NCBI GenBank assembly: GCA_050015675.1
Contig: JBEKAY010000001.1
Coordinates: 62,001-126,000, forward strand
Source of the DNA: Fen-1298 sp050015675
GTDB lineage: Bacteria > Bacteroidota > Ignavibacteria > UBA10030
Reading direction: 5' to 3'
DNA length: 64,000 nt
The notes beneath the pieces were generated by a model that ran no database searches, was not told the origin of the DNA, and saw only the letters and a list, made by a program, of their open reading frames with translations. Positions 55,502-63,121 of the stretch are shown here, in pieces. The translations under genes and the position numbers were made by a program. Numbering within the stretch: position 1 is the first letter of the stretch; the number at the start of each line of letters is the position of its first letter.

Positions 55502-57025
55502 ATGGCTCGCCTTATGCTTAAGACAAAGACTCTTGCACTCCTAACTTCTTGCTTCATTTTTTTATGTGCCGATTGCCAATCACAAAGCGAACGCATTGAC
55601 CGCCAGCCCGCCGTTGCAGGATCGTTCTATCCAGCCAAGCAGGAAGAACTCAGCGCGACACTGAAGCAGCTTTTTACAAATGCTGTTCCGTCAAAAGATA
55701 TTCAAAATGTTCTTGCCATCATTTCTCCACATGCGGGATATGTATTCTCCGGAGAAGTTGCAGCATCGGCGTTTAACCAGATTGATCCGACGAAAGAATA
55801 CGAGAACATCTTCCTCCTCGGTTCAAGTCACTATGTTGCTTTTGAAGGGGCATCGATTTACTCGCAAGGCAATTTTATAACACCGCTTGGCACAGTGAAA
55901 GTGAACACCAAACTTGCCAATCAGCTTATCAAGAATAACAGTATCTTCTCCAATCGAACGGATGCGCATGCCCGCGAACACAGTTTGGAAGTTCAACTTC
56001 CGTTTCTTCAATATCGATTGAAAAAGGATTTTAAGATTGTTCCCATTGTTCTTGGAACACAATCTCCAGAAATCTGCCGGCGAATTGCCAAAGCCTTGCA
56101 ACCATATTTTAACGCGAAGAATCTTTTTGTCATCAGCACAGACTTTTCACACTATCCATCTTACCAGGATGCAAAGATCATCGATAAAGCAACTGCCGAT
56201 GCAATTCTCACCAACTCACCGGAAAATTTGATTAGCTCGATGGCGAATTATGAACAGAATGGTATTTCCAATCTTGCCACCTGTCTCTGCGGTTGGACAA
56301 GTGTGTTGACGTTGATGTATATGACGGAAGGAAATGGCGATGTTGAGTTCACTCATATCCAATATAAAAACTCAGGTGATACAGAATATGGAGAGAAGAA
56401 CCGAGTTGTCGGCTATAATGCAATCGCTGTTTCATTGAAGGAGAAGAAGAGACGGTCGGAGTTCAGACTTAGTGATAAAGACAAGAAAGATTTGCTGGCG
56501 ATTGCGCGTAACACAGTTGAGTACTATGTGAAGAATCACGCGAAATCTGAAATAGACGGGAAGAATCTGTCATCGATATTAAAAACAAACTGCGGCACGT
56601 TTGTCACCCTGAAAAAGCATGGCAATTTGCGCGGATGCATTGGACGCTTCGATGCGAGCGAGCCGCTCTACAAAGTTGTGCAGGATATGGCAATTGCATC
56701 GTCAACACAAGATTACCGTTTCTCGCCTGTCGAATCGGATGAAATTCCCGAACTTGAAATAGAAATCTCCGTGCTTACACCGATGCGGCGCATCAATTCC
56801 ATCAATGAAATTAAATTAGGCAAACACGGTATTTATATTAGAGAAGGAAACCGTTCTGGAACATTCCTGCCGCAGGTGGCAGTGGAAACCGGCTGGACGA
56901 AGGAAGAATTCCTGGGTCACTGTGCGCAGGACAAAGCAGGCATTGGCTGGGATGGTTGGAAGGATGCAGAGTTATATATATATGAGGCACTCGTCTTCAG
57001 CGAAAAAGAATTTGGACTGAAATAA
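55502..57025 (+). CDS. AmmeMemoRadiSam AmrB-AmrA fusion (MEMO-like plus AMMECR1), exported
   Basis: The 507-residue protein opens with a signal-like N-terminus (LKTKTLALLTSCFIFLC...), then a MEMO1-like AmrB domain (about 32-310) with SPHAGYVFSG at 75-84, H110 in GSSHY, STDFSHY near 212-218 and C263 in CGWTSV (a MEMO-type metal site: H77, H110, C263), and an AMMECR1/AmrA domain (about 325-505) with its motif LRGCIG at 376-381. AmrB and AmrA are often separate; here one polypeptide. The third component AmrS is encoded at 63030. The family function is unknown. Confidence 0.88.
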   Translation: MARLMLKTKTLALLTSCFIFLCADCQSQSERIDRQPAVAGSFYPAKQEELSATLKQLFTNAVPSKDIQNVLAIISPHAGYVFSGEVAASAFNQIDPTKEYENIFLLGSSHYVAFEGASIYSQGNFITPLGTVKVNTKLANQLIKNNSIFSNRTDAHAREHSLEVQLPFLQYRLKKDFKIVPIVLGTQSPEICRRIAKALQPYFNAKNLFVISTDFSHYPSYQDAKIIDKATADAILTNSPENLISSMANYEQNGISNLATCLCGWTSVLTLMYMTEGNGDVEFTHIQYKNSGDTEYGEKNRVVGYNAIAVSLKEKKRRSEFRLSDKDKKDLLAIARNTVEYYVKNHAKSEIDGKNLSSILKTNCGTFVTLKKHGNLRGCIGRFDASEPLYKVVQDMAIASSTQDYRFSPVESDEIPELEIEISVLTPMRRINSINEIKLGKHGIYIREGNRSGTFLPQVAVETGWTKEEFLGHCAQDKAGIGWDGWKDAELYIYEALVFSEKEFGLK

Positions 57026-57076
57026 AATTCGACACATTCCACGAGCCATGAAACACCAATATTTTCTCGTTGTAAC

Positions 57077-57105
57077 TTGACAATGTCATTCACCTGTGGT
57101 ATAAT
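57077..57105 (+). promoter_or_regulatory. Consensus sigma-70-type promoter of the XRE gene
   Basis: TTGACA at 57077-57082 and TATAAT at 57100-57105 are both perfect consensus with an ideal 17-bp spacer. The -10 overlaps the palindrome listed separately. A promoter this close to consensus is unusual in the window and would be strong unless repressed. Confidence 0.85.
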
Positions 57106-57115
57106 ATATACCACA
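57095..57115. promoter_or_regulatory. Perfect palindromic operator over the -10 box
   Basis: Nine-base arms TGTGGTATA (57095-57103) and TATACCACA (57107-57115) flank a central ATA. The palindrome covers the whole -10 element and ends 15 bp before the XRE start codon, so binding of the XRE protein would block transcription, giving autoregulation. No second copy is visible nearby. Confidence 0.8.
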
Positions 57116-57130
57116 CATTCAGGAGGAGTT

Positions 57131-57493
57131 ATGACATTCGGAGAATTTGTACGCGAAAAAAGAATTCATGCAGAAATGAGCTTGCGCGAATTTTGCCGGC
57201 AGGCAGAACTTGATCCAAGCAATTGGAGCAAAGTAGAACGCGACCTGCTTCCAGCGCTCGGAACACGTGAATCTTTAGAGAATATTGCTAAGCTACTAAA
57301 GCTTAAAAAAGGTTTAACGGATTGGGCAACATTTTTTGATCTTGCGGCAATCTCACAGCAACGCATACCGGATGATGTCTATAAGGATGAAGACGTTGTT
57401 GCTGCTTTGCCAGTGTTCTTTCGAACGGTGCGAGGAGAAAAACCAAGTGAAGAAGAACTCGATAAATTGATTGCTCTTCTGAAAAACAGATAA
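57131..57493 (+). CDS. XRE-family HTH regulator
   Basis: The 120-residue protein has an N-terminal helix-turn-helix (about 4-65: FGEFVREKRIHAEMSLREFCRQAELDPSNWSKVERDLLP) and a conserved C-terminal stretch DVVAALPVFFRTVRGEKPSEEELDKL that is typical of XRE proteins paired with ImmA/IrrE-type peptidases. AGGAGG precedes the ATG at 57131. It is preceded by a consensus promoter with an operator over the -10. It probably represses its own promoter and perhaps the restriction-modification genes downstream. Confidence 0.85.
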   Translation: MTFGEFVREKRIHAEMSLREFCRQAELDPSNWSKVERDLLPALGTRESLENIAKLLKLKKGLTDWATFFDLAAISQQRIPDDVYKDEDVVAALPVFFRTVRGEKPSEEELDKLIALLKNR

Positions 57494-57495
57494 CC

Positions 57496-57594
57496 ATGCC
57501 TCCCGATTTTTCGAAGATCATCATTCCGTATATTTCTGATGAAGTTATTTTACGAAGAATGGATGCCGAGAATATTTATCCAATACAAGACTGA
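57496..57594 (+). pseudogene. Truncated ORF after the XRE gene, possible ImmA/IrrE start
   Basis: A 32-codon frame (MPPDFSKIIIPYISDEVILR...) begins 3 bp after the XRE stop. It resembles the N-terminal PYLS-DE-I region of ImmA/IrrE-family peptidases that commonly follow this type of XRE gene, and then stops. I interpret it as a remnant of that partner, cut off where the restriction-modification gene begins. The identification is inference from layout and a short stretch. Confidence 0.45.
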
Positions 57595-57605
57595 AAAAGA
57601 TTAGT

Positions 57606-60600
57606 ATGAAACTGGCAATCATCTCTCCCGCAAAATCTCTAAATAAGGCATACCAAAAACAACGCATCGGTCGCCAGCAAATTGATCTTTTCAAGGCCAA
57701 TCTTCAAAAGCTCTTCCAAAGTATGAATGAAAACGAAAGCGAAGAGCATCTGAAAAATATCGTCGCTGACTTTCTTAAAGAGACCTATTACAAAGACGTT
57801 CATTATATCAATACAAAAGATCGCGCCGACCTTGTTATTCATAATGGAAGAACCTCATCTGATCCGGTTGGTATTATTATCGAGGCAAAGAAACCAAGCA
57901 ATAAGTTAGAAATGGTTTCCCAAAAGGAACCCAATGTAAAAGCGCTCCACGAGTTAATTCTGTATTACCTACGGGAACGTATGGACGGAGATAACCATGA
58001 AATAAAATACCTTATTGTCACAAATATCTACGAATGGTTCATTTTCGATGCAGTATGGTTTGAAAAGAATATTTATCGCAATGCCAAGTTATGCAAAGAG
58101 TACGAGGAATGGAAGGTAAGCGGTCACGATACAAAATATTTTTATGAGAACATTGCCGCAAAATATCTCGATGCTTTGGAGAGTGATCTTTCGTGCACAT
58201 ATTTCGATCTGAAAGAGTACGAGAAAAGCATCCTTAATGCAAAAAACGGGGAAGACAACAAGCTAGTAGAGTTGCACAAGATTCTTTCATCAGAGCATTT
58301 ATTTAAGGAACCATTTGTTAATGATAGTAATTCCTTGAACAAGGAATTCTATAATGAACTTCTTCATATTCTCGGATTGCAGGAAACTAAAGAGGGCGGG
58401 AAAAAACTTATTGCGAGAAAGCCGGAGGCGGAACGCGACGAAGGATCGTTGATCGAAAATACTCTCCGAAATCTTACTGTCCGGGACCGATTAAAACATA
58501 TTGAGAATCTATCGCATTACGGGACAACAGAAGAAGACCAATCATTCAGCATTGCGTTAGAACTTTGTATTACGTGGCTTAACAGAATTCTCTTTCTCAA
58601 ACTGCTTGAAGGGCAATTGGTCATTTATCACAAGGGGGATGAACAGTATTCTTTCCTCACGACAAAACGAATCAGCAATTACGTTGACATAAACGAATTG
58701 TTCTTCGAAGTGCTAGCACTGCCAGAAGAGAAACGAAGCCTTTCGGTGAAAAAGAAATTCGGCGATCTGCCATACCTTAACAGTTCTTTATTTGAAGAAA
58801 CATTGTTAGAAAGCAGCGCCTTTGTCATTTCGGAACTCAAGGAACGTCACGAGATTCCTATTTATTCCGGAACCGTCTTGAAAGACAGCAAAGGAAAGAG
58901 AATCACTGGAACGAAAAATACGTTGCACTATTTTCTAGAATTCTTAGAAGCATTTGATTTCTCCAGCGAAGGCAAAGGAATTATTCAGGAACAAAACAAA
59001 TCCATTATTAACGCTTCCGTACTTGGGTTGATCTTTGAAAAGATCAACGGATATAAAGACGGCTCATACTTCACTCCGGGGTTTATCACTATGTATATGT
59101 GCCGTGAAACTTTGCGCAAAGCAGTGGTGCAGAAATTCCGGGGTTCTGGAGTGAAGGCATATCAAAAGATCGAAACGTTTGAAGATTTGCAAGATGCTAT
59201 TGAGCATACAGAGAAAGACATACGAGCACAGGCAAATGAAATTGTAAACTCTCTCAAAGTATGCGATCCGGCGGTCGGGTCAGGACATTTTCTTGTTTCC
59301 GCGCTCAATGAACTGATCGCTATAAAAAGCGACCTGTGCATCCTCAACTATCGGAACGGTTCTCGTGTAAAAGACTACAACATTGTGATCGAGAATGATG
59401 AGCTCATTATTAGCGGCAAAGAAACTGACGAACTGTTTGAATATTCGCTCAACCAAAACAATAAACCGATTGAAGAACTGCAAGCATTGCAGGAAGCGCT
59501 GTTTCATGAAAAACAGGCGCTGATAGAAAATTGTCTTTTCGGTGTGGATATTAATCCCAAGTCGGTTATGATCTGCCGTTTGCGACTCTGGATTGAATTG
59601 CTAAAACATTCTTACTATACAAAAGAGAGTAAGTATCAATCGCTTGAAACACTTCCGAATATCGACATCAACATCAAATGCGGGAACTCGCTTATCAGCC
59701 GGTTTGATGTTCAGGCTGATTTGAGTGATATATTCCGAGATAATAAAGGTCTATTAAGCCAATATCGGATTGCAGTTGCTACATATAAAAATAGCACTTC
59801 CAAAGAGGTCAAAAAGGAATTGAAGGTTTTGATTGACGGCTTCAAAGAAAAGATTGTCAACAAATTCTATCTCAATGACCCACTTAACAAAAAGCTTCAC
59901 AAGTATAAAGGACAGCTTACGCTTGTTGAGAACAAGGCTGAAATTGGAAATCTGTTTGAGAAACTTGCAGAAAAAGACATAGAAACAGACGTCAAGAAAC
60001 TTAAGATGTTGATAGCAAAAGTCGAGCAAGAAATTGAGATGATTAAAAGTAATAGAACATACAAGGATGCGTTTGAATGGCGGTTTGAATTTCCTGAAGT
60101 ATTAGATGAAGAAGGAAGATTTTTAGGGTTTGATATGGTAATTGGAAATCCCCCTTACGGTGTTGAATTTCGAAAGGAGGAGAAAAGATATTTTCAGGAG
60201 TGCTATGAAAGTGCACAGACGATTTCAGGTAAATGGAAAGGTTCTACCGATTCTTTCTCCATCTTTATAGATAGGGGCTTAACTATCAGTAATCAGTATT
60301 CCGGTCTGTCGTATATTGTTTCTATGGCATTCACATCAAGTGAAGCAATGACAGCGCTTCATTCAAAAATATTTAATACTTGCGAGACTATAAAGGTATC
60401 GACATACTCTAATAGACCCCATAAAATATTCGATAGCGCTGATCAGCGTGTCGCAATTATATATCTTCAAAAAACGAATTCGTCCAACAAAATAGTCTTG
60501 ACATCTAAATTAAATAAAAGGTATAAGGAAAAACCAGCTCAAGAATTGATAGATAACCTGTCTTTCGTTAATGCTAAGCCGTTTTTATTAAAAGGAAGAA

Positions 60601-61196
60601 TACCTAAAATCGGAACGGACATAGAATTATCAATTCTTTCGAAACTCTTTTCAATTGAAACAAAATTATTAGATATAATTGCAGAGGATGGATTGCCCCT
60701 ATACTATCGAGCTGCGGGTGGCAGGTACTTCAATATTGTCACAAATGTCGCTACTGGGTCAACGCAGGAAAAACCGATTAAAATAAGACGTGATCTACGT
60801 GATGTTGTTGGCGGTATTCTTAGCACAAATCTCTATTGGTGGTTTACACATATTTATTCTGACACATTACATATAAAATCATATGAGCTTGAAGTATTCC
60901 CAGTTCCTGTAAGTTCATTAAGAAAAAGGATAATCACAAAAATAGAATTATTATATAAAAAATATCTCAAAGATTTGGAAAATAACTCGAGAATAATTAA
61001 AGCTGATTACAGTACTATTGATAGTTTTAAAGAATATCGAGCGCGAAAGTCAAAACATCTTATTGACAAACTTGATTGGGCAATCCAAGAAGTTTATGGA
61101 CTGACAGATGAAGAAGTGCAATTTATAATAAATTACGATATTGAATTTCGTAATGATGAACAGGACGAAGAAGGCGCCGGAGCAATAGATCGATGA
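57606..61196 (+). CDS. Type IIG restriction enzyme-methyltransferase (Eco57I-like)
   Basis: The 1196-residue protein has an N-terminal PDxExK-type nuclease signature (D75...E93-A-K95, ADLVIHNG/IIEAKKP), a helical connector, an N6-adenine methyltransferase with a motif X-like segment FTPGFI at 490, SAM motif DPAVGSGHF at 554-562 and catalytic NPPYG at 848-852, then a target-recognition region (about 900-1120) and the C-terminal YGLTDEEVQFI. One polypeptide for cutting, methylation and recognition is the IIG plan. It follows an XRE regulator and a truncated frame. A second C-terminal-like motif lies just after the stop in another frame. Recognition site unknown. Confidence 0.92.
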   Translation: MKLAIISPAKSLNKAYQKQRIGRQQIDLFKANLQKLFQSMNENESEEHLKNIVADFLKETYYKDVHYINTKDRADLVIHNGRTSSDPVGIIIEAKKPSNKLEMVSQKEPNVKALHELILYYLRERMDGDNHEIKYLIVTNIYEWFIFDAVWFEKNIYRNAKLCKEYEEWKVSGHDTKYFYENIAAKYLDALESDLSCTYFDLKEYEKSILNAKNGEDNKLVELHKILSSEHLFKEPFVNDSNSLNKEFYNELLHILGLQETKEGGKKLIARKPEAERDEGSLIENTLRNLTVRDRLKHIENLSHYGTTEEDQSFSIALELCITWLNRILFLKLLEGQLVIYHKGDEQYSFLTTKRISNYVDINELFFEVLALPEEKRSLSVKKKFGDLPYLNSSLFEETLLESSAFVISELKERHEIPIYSGTVLKDSKGKRITGTKNTLHYFLEFLEAFDFSSEGKGIIQEQNKSIINASVLGLIFEKINGYKDGSYFTPGFITMYMCRETLRKAVVQKFRGSGVKAYQKIETFEDLQDAIEHTEKDIRAQANEIVNSLKVCDPAVGSGHFLVSALNELIAIKSDLCILNYRNGSRVKDYNIVIENDELIISGKETDELFEYSLNQNNKPIEELQALQEALFHEKQALIENCLFGVDINPKSVMICRLRLWIELLKHSYYTKESKYQSLETLPNIDINIKCGNSLISRFDVQADLSDIFRDNKGLLSQYRIAVATYKNSTSKEVKKELKVLIDGFKEKIVNKFYLNDPLNKKLHKYKGQLTLVENKAEIGNLFEKLAEKDIETDVKKLKMLIAKVEQEIEMIKSNRTYKDAFEWRFEFPEVLDEEGRFLGFDMVIGNPPYGVEFRKEEKRYFQECYESAQTISGKWKGSTDSFSIFIDRGLTISNQYSGLSYIVSMAFTSSEAMTALHSKIFNTCETIKVSTYSNRPHKIFDSADQRVAIIYLQKTNSSNKIVLTSKLNKRYKEKPAQELIDNLSFVNAKPFLLKGRIPKIGTDIELSILSKLFSIETKLLDIIAEDGLPLYYRAAGGRYFNIVTNVATGSTQEKPIKIRRDLRDVVGGILSTNLYWWFTHIYSDTLHIKSYELEVFPVPVSSLRKRIITKIELLYKKYLKDLENNSRIIKADYSTIDSFKEYRARKSKHLIDKLDWAIQEVYGLTDEEVQFIINYDIEFRNDEQDEEGAGAIDR

Positions 61197-61269
61197 CATA
61201 GTATATAAGCTGTACGGGTTAACGGAAGAAGAAATTGCAATTGTAGAAGGAAAGACAACCACCCCTTAA
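61189..61269 (+). pseudogene. Remnant of a second IIG-type C-terminus
   Basis: A frame offset from the main ORF reads IDDIVYKLYGLTEEEIAIVEGK followed by a stop at 61267. This copies the motif found at the end of type IIG proteins and of the main ORF's own YGLTDEEVQFI. There is no start, and the frame begins inside the main ORF, so it is probably the tail of another restriction-modification gene fused by recombination. A third such tail, LTEEEKKIVEGG, occurs at about 61848. Confidence 0.6.
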
Positions 61270-61323
61270 TCCCCTCCTCAAATGAGGAGGGGAGGTTCCG
61301 ATGTCAATCGGAACAGGGGTGGT
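61258..61323. repeat. Multi-hairpin repeat element, copy 2
   Basis: Outer arms ACCACCCCT (61258-61266) and AGGGGTGGT (61315-61323) enclose two perfect hairpins: TCCCCTCCTC/GAGGAGGGGA (61270-61293, AAAT loop) and TTCCGAT/ATCGGAA (61296-61313, GTCA loop). The structure can fold as a three-way cruciform. The first inner hairpin matches that of the copy at 55221. It ends 10 bp before the DUF559 start codon. Confidence 0.9.
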
Positions 61324-61333
61324 GGAAAAAGCA

Positions 61334-61717
61334 ATGGCTGAACATTACAACAAATCAATAATGAAGCAGCGGCGAAAAGCGTTAAGGAAAAATCTTTCAA
61401 AAGCTGAAGCGATCATGTGGAATCATCTCTCCCGCAGACAGATGAACGGATATAAATTCAGGCGCCAGCACAGTGTCGAACAATACGTGATTGATATTTA
61501 TTGTCCCGAATTAGAACTTGCTATTGAAATTGATGGTGACTCACATTTTATGCCTGGTGCAGAAGAACAAGATAAAGCCCGCCAGGAATATATCGAATCA
61601 TTTGGAATACAGTTCCTCCGTTTTACAAATGAAGATGTGTATAAAAATATCGATGGCGTGTGCAAGACTGTTTTTAATAAGATTAGAGAGATAAAGATGA
61701 TGGAAATGAAATCTTGA
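61334..61717 (+). CDS. DUF559 (Vsr-like PDDEXK) nuclease-fold protein
   Basis: The 127-residue protein matches DUF559: the basic N-terminus MKQRRKALRKNLSKAEAIMWN, RQMNGYKFRRQHSVEQYVIDIYCPELELAIEIDGDSH (D54, E65) and the C-terminal QFLRFTNEDVYKNIDGV. The fold is that of the very-short-patch repair nuclease; activity is not proven. I start at ATG 61334, because the earlier in-frame ATG at 61301 lies inside a hairpin. DUF559 genes are frequently found beside such hairpin repeats. A second copy of its 3' end is at 62895. Confidence 0.85.
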   Translation: MAEHYNKSIMKQRRKALRKNLSKAEAIMWNHLSRRQMNGYKFRRQHSVEQYVIDIYCPELELAIEIDGDSHFMPGAEEQDKARQEYIESFGIQFLRFTNEDVYKNIDGVCKTVFNKIREIKMMEMKS

Positions 61718-61832
61718 ACCAAATAGTATTGATGGAAACAATGAAACAAAAGAATATTTCCAAGCGAGAATTTCTCCGTCGGTGCACTCTTTGTACGGGC
61801 GGACTTGCCCTCGGCGCATACAAATCAAATTG
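61607..61832. repeat. Direct repeat copy 1 (DUF559 3' end plus AmrS 5' end)
   Basis: About 226 bp carrying the last 36 codons of the DUF559 gene and the first ~30 codons of an AmrS-like gene. It matches 62895-63121 in the same orientation with many identical runs (for example gttcctccgttttac, aatgaagatgtgtataaaaa, acttgccctcggcgcatac). The repeats flank the REC-HisKA gene. Confidence 0.88.
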
Positions 61833-61902
61833 CTCTTCATACTTGCTGACGGAAGAAGAAAAAAAGATTGTGGAGGGAGGAAATAAAAACGATTTCAGAT
61901 GA
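61741..61902 (+). pseudogene. Truncated AmrS 5' end fused to a IIG-like tail
   Basis: The 53-codon frame starts with KNISKREFLRRCTLCTGGLALG, almost the same as the N-terminus of AmrS at 63030, but after residue ~30 it continues as LTEEEKKIVEGGNKNDFR and stops. The second half is similar to the IIG tail LTEEEIAIVEG at 61223. It is a chimeric remnant that joins the AmrS signal region to restriction-modification DNA. Confidence 0.75.
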
Positions 61903-61973
61903 ATCACTTTTATTGATTTGACCTGCAGTTATTGGCAAAGAACTTTCTTACATGAGAGATACTTAGAAGTAAC

Positions 61974-62852
61974 ATGGCAATAAAAAAAGAGAAAACAGCA
62001 ACAATACTCATTGTCGAAGACAGTCCGACGCAAATACTCATACTTAAGAATCTGCTTGAGAAAAATGATTTTAATGTCGAGCGAGCAGTCGATGGTGAGG
62101 CGGCCCTTTCTTGTGTTCGAAAGGGTAAACCAGATCTCATCATCAGTGATATTTTTATGCCAAAGATGGACGGTTATGAACTTTGCCAAGCTCTCAAGCA
62201 GGATTCTCGTCTCAGGTCAATACCGGTTATATTGCTCACCACTATGTCAGCTTCAGAGAGTATCGTCAAAGCACTGAATACCGGCGCCGATTATTTTATC
62301 CCGAAACCATACGATGAGAATTACCTCATTTCAAAAATAAAATCCATTCTCGCAACAAAGGATTTGAACGAAAATCTTGATTACAAAGAAACAATGGAAG
62401 TCGTGGTAGATGGTATAAGGCATACGGTTACTTCAAACCGTCAGCAGATTTTGAATCTGCTTTTATCCACGTACGATGCCGTGGTTCAGAAAAACAATGA
62501 ACTCGATGAGACACAGAAGAAGCTCCACGAGACGCAGGCTCAATTAATCGAGAGTCAACGCCTTGCGGCGATTGCAGAAGTTGTGAGTACTATATGCCAC
62601 GAAATTAATAATCCTCTCACAGCAGTTATGGTACCTCTGCAATCACGCTTACGGCATGACCTGCCGGAAAATTATAGAAAGGATTTTGAAGGATGGCTAG
62701 AAATGCTTAATAGAATATCCGTTGTCGTTAAGAAACTGTCGGGGTTAAAGACATCCCAAACGATTTCGGCTGGCGGAGAGTTCAAGATGATAGATCTTTC
62801 ATTAGAAAAAAATATTTCTTCCTGCAAGGATAAAGATATCGATAAAAAATAG
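61974..62852 (+). CDS. REC-HisKA protein without ATPase domain
   Basis: The 292-residue protein has a receiver domain with phospho-acceptor D59 (IISDIFMPKMDGYEL) and K111 (FIPKPYD), a coiled linker (about 155-200), and a HisKA dimerisation helix pair with H209 (STICHEINNPLTAV). No HATPase follows; the end KMIDLS resembles the natural ends of other REC-HisKA proteins, so this may be a complete phosphorelay or dimerisation protein rather than a truncated kinase. It is flanked on both sides by 226-bp direct repeats. No partner kinase is adjacent. Confidence 0.85.
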   Translation: MAIKKEKTATILIVEDSPTQILILKNLLEKNDFNVERAVDGEAALSCVRKGKPDLIISDIFMPKMDGYELCQALKQDSRLRSIPVILLTTMSASESIVKALNTGADYFIPKPYDENYLISKIKSILATKDLNENLDYKETMEVVVDGIRHTVTSNRQQILNLLLSTYDAVVQKNNELDETQKKLHETQAQLIESQRLAAIAEVVSTICHEINNPLTAVMVPLQSRLRHDLPENYRKDFEGWLEMLNRISVVVKKLSGLKTSQTISAGGEFKMIDLSLEKNISSCKDKDIDKK

Positions 62853-62894
62853 TATGATTTTACCTGAGAAATCCATTTTATTCCATTGATGTTT

Positions 62895-63020
62895 ATACAG
62901 TTCCTCCGTTTTACTAATGAAGATGTGTATAAAAAAATCGATGGTGTGTGTCAGACTGTTTATAATAAAATTGAAGAGGTTGCGATAGTGAAGGGAAAAT
63001 GCTGGACTGAACAATATTGA
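62895..63020 (+). pseudogene. Second copy of the DUF559 3' end
   Basis: A frame without start reads IQFLRFTNEDVYKKIDGVCQ..., matching DUF559 residues 91 onward, and stops at 63018-63020. It belongs to the second direct repeat. The N-terminal part of this DUF559 copy, including the nuclease residues, is absent. Confidence 0.85.
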
Positions 63021-63121
63021 TGGAAAACAATGAAACAAAATAGTATTTCCAAGCGTGAATTTCTCCGTCAGTGCACTTTCTGTGCCGGTGGACTTGCCCT
63101 CGGCGCATACAGACCGAATTG
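62895..63121. repeat. Direct repeat copy 2 (DUF559 3' end plus AmrS 5' end)
   Basis: This partner of 61607-61832 lies 1288 bp downstream. Unlike copy 1, it leads into an intact AmrS coding sequence, so this is probably the ancestral DUF559-AmrS junction and copy 1 is the duplicate, or the reverse order was generated by recombination. Confidence 0.88.

Noticed and set aside
61301..61333. ATG at 61301 as start of the DUF559 gene
   Set aside because: It lies inside a perfect hairpin of the repeat element, and the extra residues are not family-like; ATG 61334 fits better.
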